A stretch of DNA of 17,216 nucleotides from the NCBI GenBank assembly GCA_021810725.1, contig JAJZIE010000019.1:1-17216 (forward strand), written 5' to 3'. Position numbers and translations under genes: made by a program. This document shows, one piece after another, positions 13,769-17,216 of this stretch (positions are counted from its first letter, which is position 1; each line of letters opens with the position of its first letter). The notes beneath the pieces are model-generated. The model made no database searches, was not told the DNA's origin, and saw nothing but the letters and a program-made list of their open reading frames with translations. The stretch is from Bacillota bacterium. Lineage in GTDB: Bacteria > Bacillota > Sulfobacillia > JAJZYS01 > JAJYTV01.

Positions 13769-14564
13769 GGCGACTCTGACGGGGGCCATCGACCTTCACC
13801 TGCACCTCGGTCCAGACCCGTACGTGTCGCGTTTCTACGACGTAGAGGAGGCTGCGGCGCAGGCGGAGCGGCACGGCATGGGCGGTTTCGTCTTCAAGAG
13901 CCACAGTTTCGGCACGGCACCACTGGCGCAGGTGGTGGCGCAGAGGCACCCGACGCTCGTCATCGCCGGCGGCATCACGCTCGATCCGCCGAACGGCGGC
14001 CTCAATCCGAGAGCCGTCGACGTCGCTGCACGACTCGGCGGGAAAGTGGTCTGGATGCCGACCTCCGGACACTTGCGGGTCACGCGGGAGGACGATCCGG
14101 CGAAGCTCCTGCCGGGCATGCCGGAGATCCTCGAGCTGATCCGCGACCACGACATGATCCTCGCGACGGGGCACCTGCCCGCCACCGAACTCATGCCGCT
14201 GGTGCGGCACGCCACAGCCATCGGGGTCCGCAAGGTGGTGGTGACGCACGCCATGAACCGGCGCGTAGGGCCGGACCTCCCGCTGGAGGCCCAGCGGACG
14301 CTCGCCGGACTCGGCGCTTGGATCGAGCACTGTGCCACGGTACTGGCGGAGCCGAAGGCTGTCGCGGAGCTGGATCTCGTGGCCGCCATCCGCGGCGTCG
14401 GCGAGAAGCAGATCGTGCTGTCGAGCGATCTTGGTCGCCAGGATCACGGCGATCCCATCGAGGGCTTTGCGGCGTTCCTGCGCCGCCTCGCCGTCGCAGG
14501 CATCGCGCACGCGGCCATCCGCCGCATGGCCTGCGAAACGCCGAGACGCCTGCTCGAAGCGTAG
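13758..14564 (+). CDS. DUF6282-like metal-dependent hydrolase (amidohydrolase type)
   Basis: 268 residues from ATG 13758, overlapping the previous gene by 11 bases. Likely metal ligands in amidohydrolase order are: His14 and His16 in IDLHLHLGPD near the N-terminus, FKSH in the first third (a lysine that might be carbamylated), His139 in ATGHLP, His164 in VVTHAM and Asp224 in LSSDLG. This is the barrel pattern of metal-dependent hydrolases. The sequence resembles the uncharacterised DUF6282 family, whose members have the same HxH-GPD opening. The reaction is unknown; hydrolysis of an amide, lactone or ring bond would be typical of the fold. Coupling to the dehydrogenase gene suggests that its product or substrate belongs to the same route. 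No signal peptide is seen. Confidence 0.8.
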   Translation: MPAEATLTGAIDLHLHLGPDPYVSRFYDVEEAAAQAERHGMGGFVFKSHSFGTAPLAQVVAQRHPTLVIAGGITLDPPNGGLNPRAVDVAARLGGKVVWMPTSGHLRVTREDDPAKLLPGMPEILELIRDHDMILATGHLPATELMPLVRHATAIGVRKVVVTHAMNRRVGPDLPLEAQRTLAGLGAWIEHCATVLAEPKAVAELDLVAAIRGVGEKQIVLSSDLGRQDHGDPIEGFAAFLRRLAVAGIAHAAIRRMACETPRRLLEA

Positions 14565-14594
14565 TTCCCAACCTTGCAGACAGGTGAGAGAGAC

Positions 14595-15824
14595 ATGTCG
14601 ACGCCCAGGACGCTTCTGAACGTGCCCCCGCAGGCGCTTGCCCTGCTCGCCACGGGCATCATGGCCCAGATGGGCGCCGCACTCGTCCAGCAGGGCGTCG
14701 CCATCATCTCCCTGCGCATCCGGGCCAACATGAACCTGGACCTCAGCCAGATGGGTCTCCTGTCCTCGGCGACCCTCGCCGGCGTCTTCGTTGGGATGCT
14801 CGTCGCCGGCCGGCTGGTGGATCGTCGCGGTCCCCGCTGGCTGCTGACGCGAGGCGTGGCCGTGATGGCCGTGTTCGTCGTTCTGGCCGGGCTGATTAGA
14901 TCCTACGTACCGCTCCTCGCCGTGCTGTTCGCGATTGGCGTCACATCCGCCGCAGTGCCGCTCTCGAGTTCCCGCTCGATCTTCGAAGGCTTCCGCCATT
15001 CGGCGCGCGGCCTGGTGATGTCGCTTCGCCAGACGGGTGTGCCTATCGGCGGCATCCTGGCTGCACTCCTCCTACCCTTTGCGCTCACCCGCCTGCCGCT
15101 GCGCCTGGTCTGGGTGGGCCTAGCGCTGGTGCTGGTCCTGACGAGCGCAGTCTTCTTCTTCCAGCTGCCTCGCAAGTGGCAGTCCCGAGCCGCGGGAGGG
15201 CAGGCGCTCAGTGGGATCCTGCCTGCCATCTGGCCGACTCTGCTGAGCTGGATGCTCGTGTCGGGCCAGTACACCGTGATCGCCTACATCATTCCGGATC
15301 TGCACGCGAACCTTGGCTGGACGACGGCGCTGGGTGGGCTAGGTCTGGCGGTGGCCCAGGTGGGCGGAATCACCGGGCGCCTGATGGCGGGCACCTTGAC
15401 CGATTTCGCCGGTGGCCGGAGGGCACCTGTCCTGATCGCCCTCGCGTTCCTGGCCAGCCTCGCCAGCGCCGGCGTTGCGCTCCTGCCGCACGGCATCGGC
15501 GTCATCCCGGTACTTGTCGTGCTCTTCCTGCTGGGGCTGGGCACGATCGGCTGGTCTTCGACGACCAATCTCTGGGCGGCTGAATGCGTGCCACTGGCCC
15601 GTTCCGGCGAGGCCATGAGCTGGCCGTCAGCAGCTTCGTTCCTCGGTTCCGCGCTTTATCCACCCCTCTTCGGCCATGTCATCGACCTGACGCACCGCTT
15701 CAGCGACGCGTGGTTTGCGCTCGCCCTCTGGCTGGGCCTCGCGGGTCTGATCGTGGCGTGGCTGGTCGCGACGAAGCGGGATCTGCCGCGCCTGGGCGAG
15801 GCGGCCGCACCGCTGCCCGGCTAG
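14595..15824 (+). CDS. MFS transporter
   Basis: 409 residues from ATG 14595. The ribosome site is weak (GAGAGAG just upstream); an in-frame TTG at 14574 would add 7 residues and has no better site. About 12 hydrophobic segments are visible. MFS motif A follows the second helix as GRLVDRRGPRWLL, and a weaker copy appears in the second half as GTLTDFAGGRRAP. There is a longer basic cytoplasmic loop in the middle (LPRKWQSRAAGGQ). The family imports or exports small solutes by proton symport or antiport. As the second transporter of the cluster it could export an end product or take up a related compound. The substrate is unknown. Confidence 0.9.
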   Translation: MSTPRTLLNVPPQALALLATGIMAQMGAALVQQGVAIISLRIRANMNLDLSQMGLLSSATLAGVFVGMLVAGRLVDRRGPRWLLTRGVAVMAVFVVLAGLIRSYVPLLAVLFAIGVTSAAVPLSSSRSIFEGFRHSARGLVMSLRQTGVPIGGILAALLLPFALTRLPLRLVWVGLALVLVLTSAVFFFQLPRKWQSRAAGGQALSGILPAIWPTLLSWMLVSGQYTVIAYIIPDLHANLGWTTALGGLGLAVAQVGGITGRLMAGTLTDFAGGRRAPVLIALAFLASLASAGVALLPHGIGVIPVLVVLFLLGLGTIGWSSTTNLWAAECVPLARSGEAMSWPSAASFLGSALYPPLFGHVIDLTHRFSDAWFALALWLGLAGLIVAWLVATKRDLPRLGEAAAPLPG

Positions 15825-15863
15825 GCTGGGCGGATCACGAACCGACGAAAGGAGACCACGCCC

Positions 15864-17108
15864 ATGGGCATGACGATCACCGAGAAGATCTTGGCGAGAC
15901 GTTCCGGACACGAGCACGTGCAGCCGGGAGACCTCGTCGTGGTCGATGTGGACCTGGCCAGCATCGATGACGTCCAGTTCTCGATCTTCGCCGAAACGTT
16001 CGATCGCCTGGGTGGCAAGCCATGGGATCCAGAACGCGCGATCGCCATCTCGGACCATTACATGCCGCCCTCGGGGCTGGACGAGGCGGAGATTGTGCGC
16101 GGGCTCGTGGCGTTCTCCAGAGAGCATGGTCTTCGGACGGTGACGGACTACGGCATCAAGCACCAGTTCTTTCTCGACAGCGGCCTGCTCGGCGCCGGGG
16201 ACATCCTGGTTGCGACCGACTCCCACACCAACACGTCCGGTGCGATCGGCGCACTGGCCGTGGCGCTTGGGCCGACGGACGTTGCAGCTGTCTTCGCGAC
16301 CGGCAGGACCTGGATGCGCGTGCCGCCCACCATCCGCTTCGAGATCGATGGGGAGCTGCCGCCGGCGGTCATGGCGATGGACGTCGGTCTCAGGCTTCTG
16401 GGGGAGCACGGACGGCACGCCGCGACCTACAAGGCGATCGAGTGGGCGGGAACGACGATCAGGGGCATGGGGATTCCGGGTCGCATGACGCTCTGCAATC
16501 TTTCGACCGAATTCGGGGCCAAAAACGGCATTGTCGCCGTGGACGAGGTGACGCGCAACTACCACGCCGCCCACGGCAAGCCGTGCGCTGAACTCGAGAG
16601 CGACCCTGACGCCGGCTTCGAGGCCGTGCACCACTACGATGCGGGCAACTTCGAACCTGTCGTGTCGACCCCGCCCAATCCGGCGAACGTCCACCCCCTT
16701 GGGGAGGTGCGCGGCATCCGCATCGACCAGGCCTACCTGGGCAGCTGCACCCACGGCACGATCGAGGATCTCAGGGTGGCCGCCGAGGTGCTGCGTGGGC
16801 GACGCATCCACCGGGACGTGCGCCTTCTCGTAACTCCCGCCACCGTGCGGGAGTACCGTCAGGCGTTGGCGGAGGGGCTGATGGAGGTGTTCACCGACGC
16901 CGGGGCCGTGGTGTGCTCGCCGGGCTGCGGCTCCTGTCCCGGCATCCACGAGGGAACGCTCGCCCGGGGCGACGTGCGGATCTCGACGCAGAACCGCAAC
17001 TTTCGCGGGAGATCTGGCCACCCGGATTCGCAGGTCTATCTTGCGTCACCGGCGACGGTCGCGGCTTCCGCGATTGCTGGGGAGATCCGCGCGGCGGGGG
17101 AGGTGTAG
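15864..17108 (+). CDS. 3-isopropylmalate dehydratase/homoaconitase-family large subunit (LeuC/HacA/DmdA-like)
   Basis: 414 residues, the length of the short archaeal-type LeuC/HacA clade rather than E. coli LeuC (about 466). ATG 15864 has AAAGGAG (15848-15854) 9 bases upstream. Aconitase-superfamily landmarks: MTITEKILARRSG at the N-terminus, SDHYMPP, ATDSHTNTSGAIGALA, and the three 4Fe-4S cysteines Cys295 (GSCTHG) and Cys355/Cys358 (PGCGSCPG). The family's GSCTNGR reads GSCTHGT here (His297, Thr299). It would form a hetero-complex with the small subunit 3 bases downstream and add or remove water from a 2-hydroxy-dicarboxylate. Leucine synthesis is unlikely in this catabolic setting; a dimethylmalate- or methylcitrate-type hydro-lyase is my preferred guess. 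Confidence 0.88.
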   Translation: MGMTITEKILARRSGHEHVQPGDLVVVDVDLASIDDVQFSIFAETFDRLGGKPWDPERAIAISDHYMPPSGLDEAEIVRGLVAFSREHGLRTVTDYGIKHQFFLDSGLLGAGDILVATDSHTNTSGAIGALAVALGPTDVAAVFATGRTWMRVPPTIRFEIDGELPPAVMAMDVGLRLLGEHGRHAATYKAIEWAGTTIRGMGIPGRMTLCNLSTEFGAKNGIVAVDEVTRNYHAAHGKPCAELESDPDAGFEAVHHYDAGNFEPVVSTPPNPANVHPLGEVRGIRIDQAYLGSCTHGTIEDLRVAAEVLRGRRIHRDVRLLVTPATVREYRQALAEGLMEVFTDAGAVVCSPGCGSCPGIHEGTLARGDVRISTQNRNFRGRSGHPDSQVYLASPATVAASAIAGEIRAAGEV

Positions 17109-17111
17109 AGC

Positions 17112-17216
17112 ATGCAGACAATCCGCGTAGGAATGGCATGGACTTTCGGCGATGACGTGGACACGGACGCCATCATTCCGTCGATGTACCTGGTCGACCG
17201 CGACCCTTCGGTCTGG
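17112..17216 (+). CDS. 3-isopropylmalate dehydratase/homoaconitase-family small subunit (LeuD/HacB/DmdB-like), N-terminal fragment
   Basis: Cut by the window end after 35 codons. ATG 17112 has GGGGGAGG (17096-17103) 8 bases upstream, inside the end of the large-subunit gene, and follows that gene's stop by 3 bases. The opening GMAWTFGDDVDTDAIIPS is the typical start of the small (swivelling) subunit. The next residues, YLVD (26-29, bases 17187-17198), form the loop known to set substrate choice in this family: YLRT in methanogen homoaconitase, YLVY or YLVM-like in isopropylmalate isomerases. YLVD matches neither. The rest of the protein is outside the window. Confidence 0.87.
   Translation, partial: MQTIRVGMAWTFGDDVDTDAIIPSMYLVDRDPSVW

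Noticed and set aside
13428..14999. Very long open frames on the minus strand, here and at 356-1525, 9566-10720 and 15627-17021
   Set aside because: They lie opposite strongly conserved + strand genes, are rich in Arg/Ala/His/Gly with no family motif, and are the expected antisense shadow of GC-rich coding DNA.
15864..17216. Leucine biosynthesis leuCD
   Set aside because: No leuA or leuB in the window, the neighbours are catabolic, and the specificity loop and GSCTNGR motif are altered. The call is kept at family level.

Overview
The window is high-GC bacterial DNA that is coding almost throughout. All 17 genes I can support lie on the + strand with short gaps or overlaps. Most starts have a clear purine-rich Shine-Dalgarno site 5-9 bases upstream, and two genes start with TTG and three with GTG. 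The transporter binding protein has a Sec-type signal peptide without a lipobox cysteine, which suggests a diderm host (proteobacterium-like). The exact lineage cannot be read from the window. No rRNA, tRNA, CRISPR array, insertion sequence, phage gene or recognisable regulator is present.

Layout. Left block (1-7884): the end of a PrpF-family isomerase; an old-yellow-enzyme/trimethylamine-dehydrogenase-type Fe-S flavoprotein; an MmgE/PrpD-family protein; a lactonase-like metallo-beta-lactamase; a short-chain dehydrogenase; a methylisocitrate lyase/PEP mutase-family lyase; and a fumarate-reductase-like FAD oxidoreductase. Middle block (8009-11164): a complete tripartite tricarboxylate transporter in the order binding protein (TctC), small membrane protein (TctB), large membrane protein (TctA), with strong RNA hairpins around the binding-protein gene. 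Right block (11213-17216): two tandem Asp/Glu/hydantoin-racemase-fold paralogs, a 3-hydroxyisobutyrate-dehydrogenase-like enzyme, a DUF6282-type metal-dependent hydrolase, an MFS transporter, and the large and (cut off) small subunits of an isopropylmalate-dehydratase/aconitase-family hydro-lyase.

How the parts may work together. This looks like a catabolic operon, or a few consecutive operons, for an imported carboxylate. PrpF-type isomerase, LeuC/LeuD-type hydro-lyase and PrpB-type lyase are the families used in the last half of the methylcitrate cycle. The same families carry out the end of anaerobic nicotinate breakdown in Eubacterium barkeri (methylitaconate isomerase, dimethylmalate dehydratase, dimethylmalate lyase). 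No citrate-synthase-like gene is visible, so the substrate is more likely imported by the TctCBA system than made from propionyl-CoA. This pathway is inference; each family assignment rests on visible motifs.

The most unusual points are: two racemase-fold paralogs that both lack both catalytic cysteines; a hydro-lyase with a non-standard substrate-specificity loop (YLVD) and an altered Fe-S-cysteine motif; a fumarate-reductase-like flavoprotein without the catalytic arginine; and a lyase with Asp in place of a conserved active-site Glu.
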